This document shows positions 1 through 11,995 of a DNA stretch of 64,000 nucleotides, in pieces (within the stretch, counting starts at the first letter, position 1; each line of letters opens with the position of its first letter). The notes beneath the pieces were generated by a model. The model worked only from the letters and a program-made list of their open reading frames with translations, was not told the DNA's origin and did not search any database. The DNA is from Rhizoctonia solani. Taxonomy: Eukaryota; Basidiomycota; Agaricomycetes; Cantharellales; Ceratobasidiaceae. Made by a program: the position numbers and the translations under genes. The stretch is from assembly GCF_016906535.1 (NCBI RefSeq), contig NC_057379.1, positions 558,001 to 622,000 on the forward strand, in the 5' to 3' direction.

Positions 1-521
1 GCCATTATCTTCGTAACATACGATGGTTTGGTAAAATACTTTGGATGAATGTACTTCAGTCGACTACTTTATATTGCTTTTATTCTTCGCCCATTGATGT
101 CAGATGCAAATCATGCCAAAACCCAGAAGTTTCAGCCTATGCACCGATGAGCCACATTGATATAGTCCTGATGGCCAGGTTATTCTCTCTCGATCTCTTT
201 TCCTCTGCTATATGCATGGGTAGGAACACCTAAACTTACTCCTACCGAGGGGGCTAGTATTCAGCCTCTAGACGCTCTTGCTAACAAGCAATAAGATTCT
301 GGTCGCTATTTAAAGAGGTAAATCTGTACATAGAGAAAGGACGAAACATATTCTAGATTCCGACTCAACGTCAATTCCCTGAAGCCTCCACAAAACCTTC
401 CATAGCAAGCCCAAGGTAGCAACACGCGCTTGCAATCATTTTGTTCTAGCTGTTCCAAACATCTACATTATGTTCTAGAGTTTTGCCGAGAACAACATAA
501 TTTAAATAGACCAAAAGAGAA
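1..521. other. Intergenic, no gene recognised
   Basis: The only open frame here is about 60 codons with no recognisable product and no splice context. I see no RNA gene before the tRNA that begins at 522. Confidence 0.5.
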
Positions 522-620
522 TGGACAAGCTGGAATTTGAATCCAGGACCTCTCGCACCACATGAACAACTTGTGGTTGCTGCTGCTAAGCGAGCGCGCT
601 ACCAACTGCGCTACATGCCC
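522..620 (-). tRNA. tRNA-Ala (anticodon AGC), intron-containing
   Basis: On the minus strand the sequence folds as a cloverleaf. The acceptor starts GGGCATG and ends CTTGTCC, followed by discriminator A. The third acceptor pair is G3:U70, the alanine identity element. The anticodon stem CTCGC/GCGAG encloses the loop TTAGCA...T, giving anticodon AGC. A 26-nt intron lies after position 37, the canonical eukaryotic tRNA intron site. The T arm reads GGTCCTGGATTCAAATTCC. One U:U mismatch is present in the acceptor stem, so a tRNAscan-type score would be useful, but the identity is clear. Confidence 0.93.
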
Positions 621-880
621 TTGTTTCCTAGTCCTCCAAAAACAATAAGAACGCTAAACTCTCTGTGTTGGTATGTATGGATATCAATGATCTAAACAAC
701 TTGAATTAAGATGTAAATATTAACCACATATGTATCCAAAATTGAGATCCAGAAGAATAAAGTAAAGAGCGACAAATAATTCAAAAAAAACGGAACTAAC
801 GAGCGTATGAGGTTGAGCAGTAATTTTAAACGAAAACGAGAAACTATAATACAAGAAACATTCAACTAGCAAGGTAACAT

Positions 881-3800
881 TCAGTCGGTTTTGTTGTTAT
901 CGTAGTAGCAAGGAAAGAGAACCCCCTCCTTATCCGCAGTCGCCGTACCCTCCGGGGTCTTAGGAAGCATCATGCGTGGTGCCGTAGGCGATTTGACAGA
1001 CTTGAATGTCGACCCAAACCAGCGCGATATCCTGTTGGTCGAGCGATTACGGCCAGATTGGTCTTGTTCAGAACCACCGGAGCCAACTTCAACCGAGGAC
1101 CTCGAGCGACGCAACCCGCTATTTGAGGATCCAGTAGGCGATGGAGGAGCCAACGAGCCATCAGCAGGAGACCGTTGAATTCCAGCGTCACTCTTTCGAC
1201 GAATGGAACGGACTGGGACAAATAGTCGGCTTCGGGTAGAAGTGCTTTTACTCGCCGACACTAGCTGCTCCGGCACGACTCCCATTTTGATGTGAACCAT
1301 GCTTCCCTCTTTGTCCGACAGCAACTTTGCAGGTATCAGTTTCGTCCCAAGGTTCACGGGGGATAGCTTAGCGTGCACACTCTCAGACATGGGCTTCATG
1401 GCCGTTTCCGTAGGTGTTTGGGGCTCTGCTTTGGTCATGGGCTCCGCCAGAGAGGCCGTGCTGTTGGCAGCCGACAATTCCGGAGTATGATGCTCCTGAT
1501 TGCTTTCCGAAGAGGAAATTTCAGGATAAACCTCCTCCCATGCTTCACTGGTCGGGGGAGGAGGGAGTCCAACCCAACTCCACTCGACTCCAGCACCAGC
1601 GACCCAACCTTCGGCAGCGTCAAAATCGTCCGTCTCTTCTTCGTCCAATTTGCCATTCTCGCGTCGGTGAGTAGCGAAACGGAGCGGAGTTGTCTTGGGT
1701 GCAATCTTGCGCACAAAGGCCCTGCGGCGCTCAGAGAATCTCTTGGAACGGGTCTGATGGTAAAAGTCGAGTAGCATTTGAGACAGCTCGGCATGTCGAT
1801 AAGACACTAGTGGGCGAGTGAACTTGGCGTGGGTAGCAAGCTTGTTGGAAATGAGAAGGTCTGTAAGCGAAACGACCGAAACTTCTTCAGATGCCGGGCG
1901 AGTCCAAGGAGCGGACCGGTACTTGGAAATAGCATCGGCCCGCTCACCGGCTAACTGGCGAACGTAGGCCTTTGTCTGCCCGACATAGCAATCGGCACCG
2001 CCGCCCTTCATGACCTCATCTACGAGTCCCAGTTTGCATGCTTCGACAGCGCTCATTGGGAGCATAGTTCGCAATAGCTCTCGAGCCTTTTCTTCGCCAG
2101 CTCGCTCGTAGAATGAGTAGGTGTGGAATTCAGAGCCATAGAGACCGACACCTCGGTAGTGGGGGTTTATGACAGCGGATTCCGAGCACAGGACGATATC
2201 GGCAGCGGTAGCAACTGCAAAACCACCAGCCGCGACGTTCGATCGAACGGACGCAATGGTAACAATGCCTCGCTCGGCCAAGCTTGCACCTCCGAAGAGG
2301 GGCTTGAATGCGTCGGCGACCTTGCTGTTTTGGGCCAGACGTTTGGCGGGCTCGGACGAGTCAGAAATGACGAGCTCGACCACGTCGTTGATAGCGTTAA
2401 TATTTTTCCACCCCTCAAGAGAAGGGTCTTCGCTTCCTTCAACTGTGTTGAGAGCAATTCCGTTTGAGAAATACGAGCCACCCTGTAACCCTGTGAGTTA
2501 CATTCGACTGAGCTGTTAGCAACTCACCATGAGAACCAAGAATTTGAGATCCCCTCGGTCAGGATGCGTTGCCCATCGCAAGGCTCGCAATAATTGCTCG
2601 CATTGATAAGTCATGAATGCGCCGTTGCTACTGGCTGGTCAGTATCGGCCTCTAGATTACGAAGCCGGACCCACTAGTAATCAAAGTAGACATATGCGGC
2701 CTTGCCACCGTCCCTAAGCTCTTCGAATTCGACCCAGGTTTGTTGCCAGGTTCCCGGTCGTTTTTCCCACCCAAGTTCAACCTTGACGCCTGGCTCGCTG
2801 TTACGCCTATCTTGTTCAAGGACAACCTTGCCGCAAATATTCCATTCGCGCGCATTTTGAACTGCGGCACCGAGTCCCGCACTTCTGAGGCCGTCGACAG
2901 CTGGAAGCTTGGGATTCAACCCTCCCGACACACCCTTGGCAAGGGGAACACGGACGTGGGTGATCCATAAGCCACAGCCACCCAATCTACCGTGATCTGC
3001 AGTTTTAACAAGAACCGCACCGTCGCGCGTGGCGGCAATCTTGCCGACGGGAACTTCGTCGCACCAAATGGGAAGGCGGTTTTCCTCGACCCAGGCATTG
3101 TAGACGAAAACGTTCTTGCCCTGGACAGTTGGTGAATCACGAGGGTCGAGCCAACGAACGAGAACACCTGGCTGGCTATCTCCGGCCCTGATGGCAACTG
3201 CACAAGTAACCGCACTGTGAATACGGGGGTCACACGCCTGGGCGCGCTCGGCAGGACGGAGTAGCGGTCGAGAATGGGTCTCATTTCCCAAGAACGGGGC
3301 CTTGAGAGTAACTGAAAACTTGGCCTCATCAGGGGGAGAAAGGTCGACCGGGAATTTCGGATTCAAGGGCTCGATAGACGGATTAGTCTCGTCCACGGCA
3401 TGTGAAGTTGGATTGGATGGCAAATCGGGTGTTTGGGAAGCCGTTTCGGCATTGAGGTCATGGGCAGCCCTTTGAACACTGGCAGCTTCAATACGTTCTA
3501 GCGCCGCTAATACAGCTGTCAACGCCGCACGCGTGACATGGGCGCGGTAAAGCCCCGCCTTGGTGATTGTTGCATAGGCTAGTCCATCAACCTCTGCAGT
3601 TTGTGGGAGTTCGAACTGTTCCCAGGCCCATACGGGGCCCTTGTCGAACTCTTCTTCAGCTTGGAGCACGGTCACGGCCCAGTGAGATCGCGGCTTGGAT
3701 GGAAGAGGCGCCGAGGCCACGCGAGCAAGAGTTTCAGGGGCAGACGTCAATAAACCCGTGTCACCCATCAAAACCTAGAACAGTGCTTTAGTTGGATGTA

Positions 3801-4159
3801 CAAGTGCGAATAGCAAGTCGACTCACCCAGTCGAGTGCGCTGGGACCAGCGTCCCCTGGAGCACCCGGATGAACGATGAGCGTGAGGTACTGCCGGCGGC
3901 AACAGCAAATCGGGTGAGCAAATCGGGTAATTGGCGGCAGAAGTAAGTTTACCTTTTCATAAACTTCTTGAGGAACCTTGCGAGTTAAAAATGGGCAGAG
4001 GATAATGTCTGGTTTTGCTAGCTCAGCAGCCTCTATCATTGCTTCGGCCGACGTGGCATATTCGACCGAAATATGATGACCATAGGTGGCATCAGTCAGC
4101 GCTGTATAAACGCGCTGAGAGAGCGAGTTGTGTGCAGTGACAAAAAATAGAATACGCAT
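881..4159 (-). CDS. HypX/HoxX-like protein: formyltransferase-like domain plus enoyl-CoA hydratase-like domain, with long disordered C-terminal tail
   Basis: Five exons can be joined in frame: 4159-3953, 3889-3827, 3774-2675, 2627-2528 and 2482-881. They give about 1023 residues and need no frameshift. Residues 1-90 form a formyl-THF-binding fold ending in the motif VHPGAPGDAGPSALDW. A formyltransferase C-terminal domain follows, interrupted by a Ser/Pro/Glu-rich insert. An enoyl-CoA hydratase-like domain begins near FDYYNGAF. It contains the HypX hallmarks GGSYFSNGIALN, SVRSNVAAGGF and NPHYRGVGLYGSEF. Bacterial HypX makes CO from formyl-tetrahydrofolate for aerobic maturation of [NiFe]-hydrogenase; it is roughly 550-600 residues long. 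The last 250 residues or so here are low-complexity Ser/Pro/Lys/Arg-rich sequence with no match I recognise. Fungi are not known to have [NiFe]-hydrogenase, so the role is open. Domain assignment is secure; function is inference. Confidence 0.9.
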
Positions 4160-4497
4160 GGGAAACGAAAGACGGCAGTTGAGGATAGAGGCGAGCTAGG
4201 GGGAGAGAAAACAAGGGGCTTTTACAAAGACCATTCATTATATACCTGTCGGTTTGTAATTGAATTGGCCCTCAATTTATCACGAGTTCTGCCAAAACCC
4301 CGCACAGTTGGCGCATAAAGGCCGAGTTGTATCGGGTCGCCTTGTTTGAAGGCTTCCGAAACGGAAAAACTTCGATCAACGGAAGGTAGAACGATAGCCC
4401 GTCAGGAGGCTGTCAATAAGAACTAGATTGATTGGTCCACACGATACTAGATAAAAATAACAAAAGTATCACCGAGTACACAAGGCCTCATCTCATC
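4160..4497. promoter_or_regulatory. Intergenic promoter region of the HypX-like gene
   Basis: A TATATAATG-like element on the minus strand near 4235-4245 lies about 80 bases upstream of the HypX-like start codon. This is a plausible TATA box. I see no other gene in this gap. Confidence 0.4.
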
Positions 4498-5848
4498 TCA
4501 CACATCGCCCGCATGATTCGAAGCATATGGATCGACTTTGAACGCATACAATGTGTGCAGTTTGGCGGTAATTCGTACCGGCGGATACTCAATATCGTGG
4601 ACGGCTGCACGTATCGCCTCGGTCGCCTCCCGCTCAGACATTCCACTCAACTGCAACGAGGAGCCCATGTTTCTCCATACGTCCGCCCATACGCGCTGGA
4701 CAAGTGCTCCCACCTCTCGTTTACGCGGGTCGGGGTGCCACGGAGCTGCGGGCATGATATTTGCCCAAGTCTGTACCCCAGTGAATCCCCTCACACCGTC
4801 GGGCTCGGACTGAGACGACTGGGAGCTGCGGATGACGCTCGACTCGGATTCCGTATCGGTATCAAAGTCTTCGTCTTCGTATGAGTTCTCCTCTTTCCAA
4901 AAGGATGAATCCCACGGCAGCCACTTTGGAAGGTCTCGCCACACGTAAACGTTGACCCCCTGATGGGCCAGACCGCCGCGTGCGAGTCGAAGCGCATTGG
5001 AGATACCAGGTAGAGACGCCCACGCAGGTATATCCGGGAATTCAGCGTCATAGACTTCGAGCTCATATTCGCAAAACAACACGATGCCGCCGGGACGCAA
5101 TACGCGATGAACTTCTCTTACTAAGGACTTGAAATCCTTCATCTGCCGAGATTAAGCGCTTATCAGAATTACACTCCGATCGGCGAGTTCGCATACACTC
5201 ACCGGAACAGCCGCATGCCTCAGATGAACCACATCAAACGAGTTATCGGGCTCGGCGAAGCCATTGTAGAGATCATATACTTCAAAGACAACATTCGGAC
5301 AGGGCCGGTGTGGAGTAAGGGGTGATAAATCCAGGCTCACAAAATCTACATCGGGAACTCGCGCGACATTTCTTGAACCCTTGTTTGTTCGGATCAGTGT
5401 TGATCATCAGCCCTTCGAACAGCGTACCAGGTGCCCTCAAGAGTAACCAAGTCTAAAACGCGTTTTCGGTGGGGCGTGGGCGCAAGTAGATTTTGTCGGA
5501 CAGGGCCCCAGTAATTTCCATTGAGCACTAGTTTGATAGAAAGATGCTGGAGTTCCAGTCGAGTTACCGTCGAATTGTCCGAGGGTAGTAGAACAGGCAG
5601 GTTCGCATCGGCAGGAAACATTCGACCGTAAACTTCTCGAAAATAACCTGGCTTGAATAGATCAAATTATGCCAAGACGGATATAACGGGGAAAACTGAC
5701 TGCGGGCTTCTGTTGATTCAAGCGTGCTCATGGTACTATCGGTAACGATGGACGAAGTGTCGGCCTCGGAGCCATCATAATCAGTGATGTCGTCTACATA
5801 GTAGATGGGGTCGCTCTCAGTTGTCAAATCAATGTAAGGCTGGGACAT
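4498..5848 (-). CDS. SAM-dependent methyltransferase (UMTA/LaeA-like fungal family), with one apparent frameshift
   Basis: The start is [12 protein letters not shown] at 5848. Exon 1 runs 5848-5701 and exon 2 starts at 5647. Later exons end at the TGA at 4498. After an acidic N-terminus comes the family segment [18 protein letters not shown]. Motif I is [12 protein letters not shown], then a region around [10 protein letters not shown], then [14 protein letters not shown], then [14 protein letters not shown]. This is the class I Rossmann methyltransferase layout of the fungal UMTA family, whose substrates are mostly unknown. The exon around 5340-5380 reads VQEMSREF in one frame and [12 protein letters not shown] in the next. 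The two join if GGG at 5351-5353 (CCC on the coding strand) is one base short. The gene lies upstream of the HypX-like gene in the same orientation. Confidence 0.85.
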
Positions 5849-6327
5849 TATGGTCGTCTAGGGTTGCTTCGTCCCTTGCGGATTTTACAACCAAGTAGAT
5901 AACGCAGGGGTTTTTATCTTGTGTCCGAGCCGCACGAGAAACACGCTAACCAATACGGGTCTCGATTTTGAAGCTGCGGCGGTCTATGCAAATTTAACCG
6001 GGCCACGGGCCATGGCGTCTATAATTCGCGCAGAGCAGTTCCTGGCGACATCGGAGTCAACGTCCAATCATCGGCGACCGAACGTGCGTCTTTCGCTCGC
6101 TGATGATTTGTGACTAATATTGTTTGGTAATTTGATGGTCGATCACCCCTCGTCCCCGCATGTATAATTAGAAAAAACCTCTCCACGACCGTCAAATGCA
6201 TGCTCAGTAAGAATGCCAAGTCCAATGCACATATGCTCAGAGGATGGAGAAGGCCAGATTTCCTATGCCATCTTTGCCGTTCACGTCGAAATTTAGCACA
6301 ATCAATTATCCATCTATATCTGCCCAC
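5849..6327. other. Intergenic between the methyltransferase and GST genes
   Basis: About 480 bases between the methyltransferase start and the GST stop, so it holds the methyltransferase promoter and the GST 3' region. The short frames inside have no recognisable product. No RNA gene was seen. Confidence 0.4.
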
Positions 6328-7112
6328 TCAAGAGGGTGGTACCTCGCCCTCTTCCACCCACGCAGGATGCTCCACTGCGCGCTTGAACCAATCTTCAAGC
6401 TTCTTCCCACCCTGACCCTCTCTCCAGTTAAAATCCGGTAATCGGCGGTTCAAATACCACAAGGTACAAGCCAATCCAACTGCCTTGGCGGATGGGAATT
6501 CAGGCTCGGGTAGCGCGCCCAGTGCCTCGATACCTCGACGGACCTTGTTTCTCTGAGCGGCAATCAACTGAGCAGACCGCTGTTCTTCGGGTTGCTATTT
6601 GGCTCGGTCAATGCCTAGAATTCGACGGAAGATAGATGTTGCTCACCTTGATGGATTCTGCACGGATGAGATAGGTAGCGTCGAGGATTCCATCGGTGAG
6701 TGCTTCATAATTCAGAGTATCGATCCGCGCGGGATCGCTCGAAGGGGGATAGAGTCGGTCTCGAGGCTCTGAAATAGTATCGAAGTACTGTAGGATGACG
6801 GGACTGTCAAACACGGCCCTCTTAGATCCAGCTGAGTCGACGACCAGAGCAGGGACCTGTAACGATAAAATTAGACGAGCTTAGTCGCCAATCGCACGCA
6901 AATCAAGAGAGACTAACTTTGCCCAACGGATTTGTATTGATCAAGTTCTGTGGAGGCGTTACTTCGCTCGGTTTGGTCACGATACGTTCGATACGGTCGT
7001 TCAACCCCAACAAACGCGCAGCGATGACTACTTTTCTCACGTACGGAGATTGTGGGCTGTAAAATAATTGAAATTTTTGTGACCTGAGCGTGTGTAGTAA
7101 CATTACTACCAA
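6328..7112 (-). CDS. Glutathione S-transferase (bacterial-type/YibF-like)
   Basis: Three exons (7112-6918, 6856-6647, 6594-6328) join in frame to about 223 residues, a normal GST length. The N-terminal thioredoxin-fold domain carries FQLFYSPQSPYVRKVVIAAR, then NTNPLGKVPALVVD (cis-proline region) and VFDSPVILQYFD (glutathione gamma-glutamyl contact region). The helical C-terminal domain ends with GLACTLWYLNRRLPDFNWR. It probably conjugates or reduces with glutathione in the cytosol; the substrate is unknown. The start used is MVVMLLHTLRSQKF; the second Met three codons on is equally plausible, and a further upstream exon cannot be excluded. Confidence 0.88.
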
Positions 7113-7381
7113 ATTTTAGCGAATCACGCAGCAAGAATAAATAACGTACATTATTTAGTATGCTGGCAGAGGATCTGCAGGGATCTGGCTAACTGTGAGA
7201 ACTCTTTGATCTGGTCGATCTTCACTAGATTTAGAGTTTAATATAATAGGCCCCACGAGGACTTTCATCAAATACTAGCGCTAGAAGTTATGACTATTTT
7301 GGGGAATAAATAGAATACATGCAAAAATATTACGCGTTTCGACTGTTCGAGAAAAACACATGCATGGACAGTACACATTGG

Positions 7382-8656
7382 TCACAGCTCTTTCAACCCC
7401 TTGACATCCCCATCTCTCGTCTTGTCTTGCTCAGGAACAGCAGACATGTCGGGCTTGGAGCCTTGCCTCTTTTCTTCGTCCGCAGCCCAGAGCGCAGCAC
7501 CAACCTAGAAGTGAATGAATACCACCCACACAGACCAGCCAGAATTAGACGCACCGCAGAAGTACAACTGAATACCAAAGTGGCAAACGGGATCAAGTTC
7601 AACGCCAACGCAGCAAACCCAAAACTAAACACAGCTCGGCCGTTAGCCAGGGGACGCCCAGGGTGAGATGAGGCATACCTGGTATATGCGCCTCGTCGCT
7701 CAGAGATCCATCGTTTACGTTGATCCTGGGGAAACCTTTTGAGTTGGAAGTATCGTGCGTGATATCCAGGTCCGGACTTGGCACCTACACAACCTTTTCG
7801 TTAGCTCGTAAATTCGGCTCGACTTCCCAAAGCCCACCATTGTATCCCAAAAAGAACACAGTCCCCACCACGGGTATAAAGTTCAATGGGATGGAAAGAA
7901 TGTATCGTATAATCCCCTCCTTGGAGAATCTTACAACACAACAAGGGTGAGTACATAACCCTGTCTTCATGGGTGCATAAGCAAACTCACCTGTGTAGAG
8001 GTTTGAGAATCAGTTTCCCAAGAGCCTTAGTCCCTGACTGAGTAGTCACTTCACGACCATTCGATACGAGCTTCGTCTGGCCCTGCAGGAGCAGCGTCTA
8101 ATAATAATGACAATAACATGTCAGTCGTGTTATTATTAGCCAATAATCCATCAGCTCACCTCATCAAACAAGTTCTCTAGTGCAGGACCGAGATAAAACG
8201 TTTTGGCAATAACAGTGGTAATGGCTGCTGCTTCGCCAAGGATAAGCGGGATAGCAGTGATGAACCCGAAAGGCCCGCTGAAAATGGCCATGAATGCGGC
8301 TGAAACAGGACTTCATTTGGGGCCGTGTTCGCATGGGCGTTTTTCTTGGTGGCTTACCTTGAGGAAGATATGTGAATGTAAACAAGAACGCCAAGATGCC
8401 CAGGTTAGTGATAAAAGACAGCCCAAGCGGTTTGGCAATTGGCTTGTACAGTCGTGGGTGGGCTAGAAGATAGTATATTCCCTAGGTAGGGTCAGTGTCC
8501 CAGCTGTTCCGAATTTACACTGAGGGGGTTACTCACCTTGACAGGATACACATAGGCTCCGCTCGAGACAGCTTCCTGCCCGACATCTGCAGCAGCTCGT
8601 ACTTGAGAACGCGCAATCTCAGCGACGCCCCGTTGTCTGGTAGTGGTCTCGGACAT
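7382..8656 (-). CDS. EI24/Rrt8-family multi-pass membrane protein
   Basis: About eight short exons assemble to about 294 residues. The first is 8656-8537, ending GAYVYPVK, and the stop is at 7384-7382. The protein has the order of the fungal outer-spore-wall/lipid-droplet Rrt8/Lds group (EI24-like fold): SSGAYVYPVKGIYYLLAHPR, a hydrophobic segment LGILAFLFTFTYLPQ, a second one GFITAIPLILGEAAAITTVI, then LSIPLNFIPVVGTVFFLGYN. Next come a basic loop YHARYFQLKRFP and QRKRWISERRGAYTR, and a last hydrophobic pair around LNLIPFATLVFS and GAALWAADEE. Yeast relatives act at lipid droplets and the spore wall; the role in this fungus is inferred only as membrane-associated. All exon joins keep frame without correction. 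Confidence 0.85.
8098..8142. repeat. AT-rich inverted repeat inside an intron of the EI24/Rrt8 gene
   Basis: TAATAATAA and TTATTATTA form 9-base arms around an inner shorter stem (AATAACA/TGTTATT). The element lies within an intron. It may be a fold-back relic or chance in AT-rich intron sequence. Confidence 0.4.
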
Positions 8657-9112
8657 TGTGGTGGCCAGTAGTTGAGTGGAGATCAGTCGATTTGAACCAT
8701 TTTAACGGCGCTTGGCAGACCCTCATCGTCGTAGTCGTGCGTCATGCAGAATCGTCACAATAGGCAGTGGCTGACGTCATTCAAATCTGGACACAACCGT
8801 CGATTCAGTTCACGCAATTATCCAGAAGAGAACAAGATGCTATTTCTTGATAACAAACAAAACGATAAATGAACATACATGTATATACGAGCATCAGCTA
8901 CTAGGCACAAAACAACAGGCAAACAAAATCCGAGCACGAGCCATACAATACAAAGCGCATGTAATAAATGCTACGAAACATAATAACGAACAGTTTTCTT
9001 TTGGTGTGTTGTCCCCGCCTAAATGAAAGAATCTAATTTGGTATAGGGGTACGGGAAGGTAGACGACCTAAAGAGGTATTAGCGTACTGCAAGGTGCCCA
9101 GATGGGATAAAC
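8657..9112. other. Intergenic between the EI24/Rrt8 and F-box-like genes
   Basis: Holds the promoter of the membrane-protein gene and the 3' end of the F-box-like gene. A late exon of the latter is possible, because its stop overlaps a GTGAGT donor. No other gene seen. Confidence 0.4.
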
Positions 9113-11467
9113 TCACGGTTGGGGGGCTTTCGAATCGGTATACTGCACATCGATCACACGCGTTTTCAACCACTCTACCACGTCCGAATCCAAGTCTGGT
9201 CCTCCTCGCAAATTGAGTGTATTCAATCGAGCGGGAACACCGCTGCTCGTACTCCCAGCTGGGTTCCTGACTTCGACGAGTCGGATCAACTGCTGCACAA
9301 AATTATGTTGGGAATGACAATCGAACAGGCACAGCTGTTTCAACACTGGGCATAGGACTGCACCCTCCCGTGCGTCCGCCAATTCGCTCAGCAGAGTCTG
9401 GAGCGTGCATTTAACTGCTACGAGCCTTTTGATAGTGTCGCTGATGTGATCGAGGAATGTTACTGGGAACGGCCCGCTCCCCGCAAAACTGCTCCCCCAG
9501 CCAGTTCGTTGGCCAGCGACGTATCGGAAATCCCTAACCGGCGGGTTCGCGGAGCGAACGTACAATCGACTCAACACGTCGTCCATATCTCCCCGGGCTG
9601 TAATATGAACATCAAGAACTTGAAGCGCGGGAAGCTTGACCTGTTCGAGAAGCTTCAGAGCATTCCGTCCGCCGGATATGGCCAGAGACGTCAGGTACGG
9701 GAGCTCGGTAGGTTCTAGGGGCAACAGCGGATCGCTCAATGTCACATGAATCTCAAGATTTTCAAGCTTAGGATTACGTTGTAATAGGCTGAGAAGGCGA
9801 TCAAGGCCCAAGGTGATAATGGTCATTTGTTGGCTCCTCCGTGCGTTTGAAGCAGACGACAGCGGCAGAGGCTGGCCAAGTCGCAGGGTTGTCAAGTTTG
9901 TCAGCATGGGGGCGTTCCATGCGAAAGGCATATTCCTCAGCTCGAGTGACTTGAGCCTTGGAGCCATACCGCCCTTGAGATTAGTTGGTAGCCATGACCA
10001 ATCTGTGATCCACGGTGTGACTGCCCCCCGCGCATCCGAACAAACAACCGCGAACTCTTCCAATAGTGGCGCCTTGTTATTGAGGCTTTCCAACGCAGTC
10101 CAGCCAGGGAGCGCACAAGTGACATTCTCGAACTGGAAAATGAAACGTTTCCAGCGGGGCATTGCCGCGTGCAAATAGTGCAAGACGATGTGCCCCCAGC
10201 TTTGTGCTGCCCGTAGGTGGGCCGGACGCGCCAGGATACTCGAAGAGCGCATCGGAATGGGCATGGGCATGGGCAAATGGGGCTCGCCTGCGTCTTCGTC
10301 TGAGTCATTGCCAGAATCTATGGGCAGCTCAGTAATGGGAGATGGAGGCCCGTCGAACATGCTCGGGAATGGAGGAGGTGGTGGCGGTGGTGGTGGCAAC
10401 CCAAGGCCCGGAATTCCATCGCCATTTGCAGCCCAGCTAGCCATCAGATTTGCGACCGCACCTCCAGGATTCAAACTGGCCAATGTTGTGAGTAGTGAAC
10501 CCAATCCCGGTCCGTTCACAGTGAATGCCGTAGTGGTGAATCCGCCAGTAAGAGTTGAAGGACCGGGTGGAAACGGAAGGGATGGCGGGTTAAACTGGGG
10601 AAGGGGCGGAGGCGGAACAACAGATTCATTGGATGGTGCATTGGTGTTTTCTGGAGGAGGGCTTATGGGAGGAAGGCTGGGACCACCAATAGGGAAAGGA
10701 GGGATGATGGAAGTGCTGAAAGGAGGAGGGGATGTGATGTCTGGGATCACCGGACTGGGTGGTGCAAACGAGATGACTTCACTCGCGCGGTGCCTCTTGG
10801 GTGTCCGAGGTGAGCGGTTGCGGGGGGTGGGGTCAAATAGGGTAATTTCAATGTCGAGCGGGAGCGTGTTGCCAGATCGCTCAAGCCAGAGTCTGAACAA
10901 CTCGGGGTCAGTACGAGCATTTGTTTTCACATGAAGCCGTGTCCATACTGAGATGATGGTCAGCAAGAGATGGGCGATAGAAGCAAAGAAACACTCACTG
11001 TGACATGTCGACAGTGCTTGGCGTCGCCACGCCGAACAGACGGCCGCTAATCTGATGTACAGACAGCAATTCGTGAGCTGAAAATACCATGCACGGTTGG
11101 CCCACTTACCGCCACGCAACCAATGGGTCGGCCTCAAATGCATAGATAAATACATTTCCCAGTAACTCTGGGGGCATTGACCGAATCGGTGACAACATGG
11201 CCCGTGCATTTTCTATTCTCTTTTGTTGAATATTCTTCTTGGCTTGAAGCGCTGCGAGCCGTTCGTGAGCCTCCTTGATGAGCTTGACTACTCGGGACTC
11301 CTCGGCGGCTATAAAGACAACCGTGAGTTCGAATAACCGATTGATTCGCGCAACATACCGATTTGGCAAGATATCGTGTTCAGCTCCTGCTCACAATGGT
11401 CTATGGTGAGTCGGGCTTCGCTAACCTGTGCCTTGGAGGGAATGTCCATGACCGATTTCAGGCCCAT
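9113..11467 (-). CDS. F-box-like/LRR-like basidiomycete protein with a proline-rich insert
   Basis: The start is MGLKSVMDIPSKAQVSEAR at 11467. Introns follow at ISCQI, at DPLVAW and at LSTCH. The N-terminus is a coiled coil (ERLAALQAKKNIQQKRIENA) running into the F-box-like core SPIRSMPPELLGNVFIYAFE and LAAVCSAWRRQAL. This is the layout of the large Agaricomycete F-box family, presumed SCF substrate receptors. After WTRLHVKTNART comes a roughly 200-residue Pro/Gly/Ser-rich insert with a run of nine prolines near 10370-10400. Leucine-rich segments follow, such as NPKLENLEIHVTLSD and LPALQVLDVHIT. The stop TGA at 9113-9115 overlaps a perfect GTGAGT donor, so a short extra terminal exon is possible. 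The target is unknown. Confidence 0.8.
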
Positions 11468-11995
11468 GGTGGTGCTCTATGAAACGATCCCAGGCTGGTG
11501 ACACACCCCAACGGATCACTGGACTTCCGACTGTCCTGACAATTGTCTCCGAAGTCGAAGCAGAAAACTATATTAAAAAATCACCTCCTTTCTTTCCTCG
11601 TATTGGTCGTTATCTGCGGCGACAACGCGAGTTACAGCCTCGTATGCAACCCGGTGTTGGTCAAAGATGGGGGGTCGGAGTCCAATAGGGGATCAAATAC
11701 CACACCCAATTGCAACTCGGGGCGTACGTTACGTAAGACCTCTATGGATAGAACTTTGTACAATCCAAAATAGGTTGGCACTCGAGGTCTACCAGGCGGA
11801 GTTTGTATGCGCCAGCAAATGGGGAAGAGGGACGTAGCCACATGAAAACAGAGACGAAGATTATTTATAAAAGTCATGTAACTACATGGTGCCCTTGCCC
11901 TATGGCCAATGCGGTGCGCATCACTCCATTCCCCACCCCACCCCCCACAATAGTCCTTCACGCACATCACGACCACAAAAGGTCAAAAAACGTGG
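11468..11995. other. Intergenic between the F-box-like and GH12 genes
   Basis: Contains the F-box-like gene promoter and the GH12 3' region. No supported gene seen on either strand. Confidence 0.4.

Noticed and set aside
10188..10934. 248-codon plus-strand frame, Gly-rich
   Set aside because: It is the antisense shadow of the proline-rich insert of the F-box-like gene on the minus strand.
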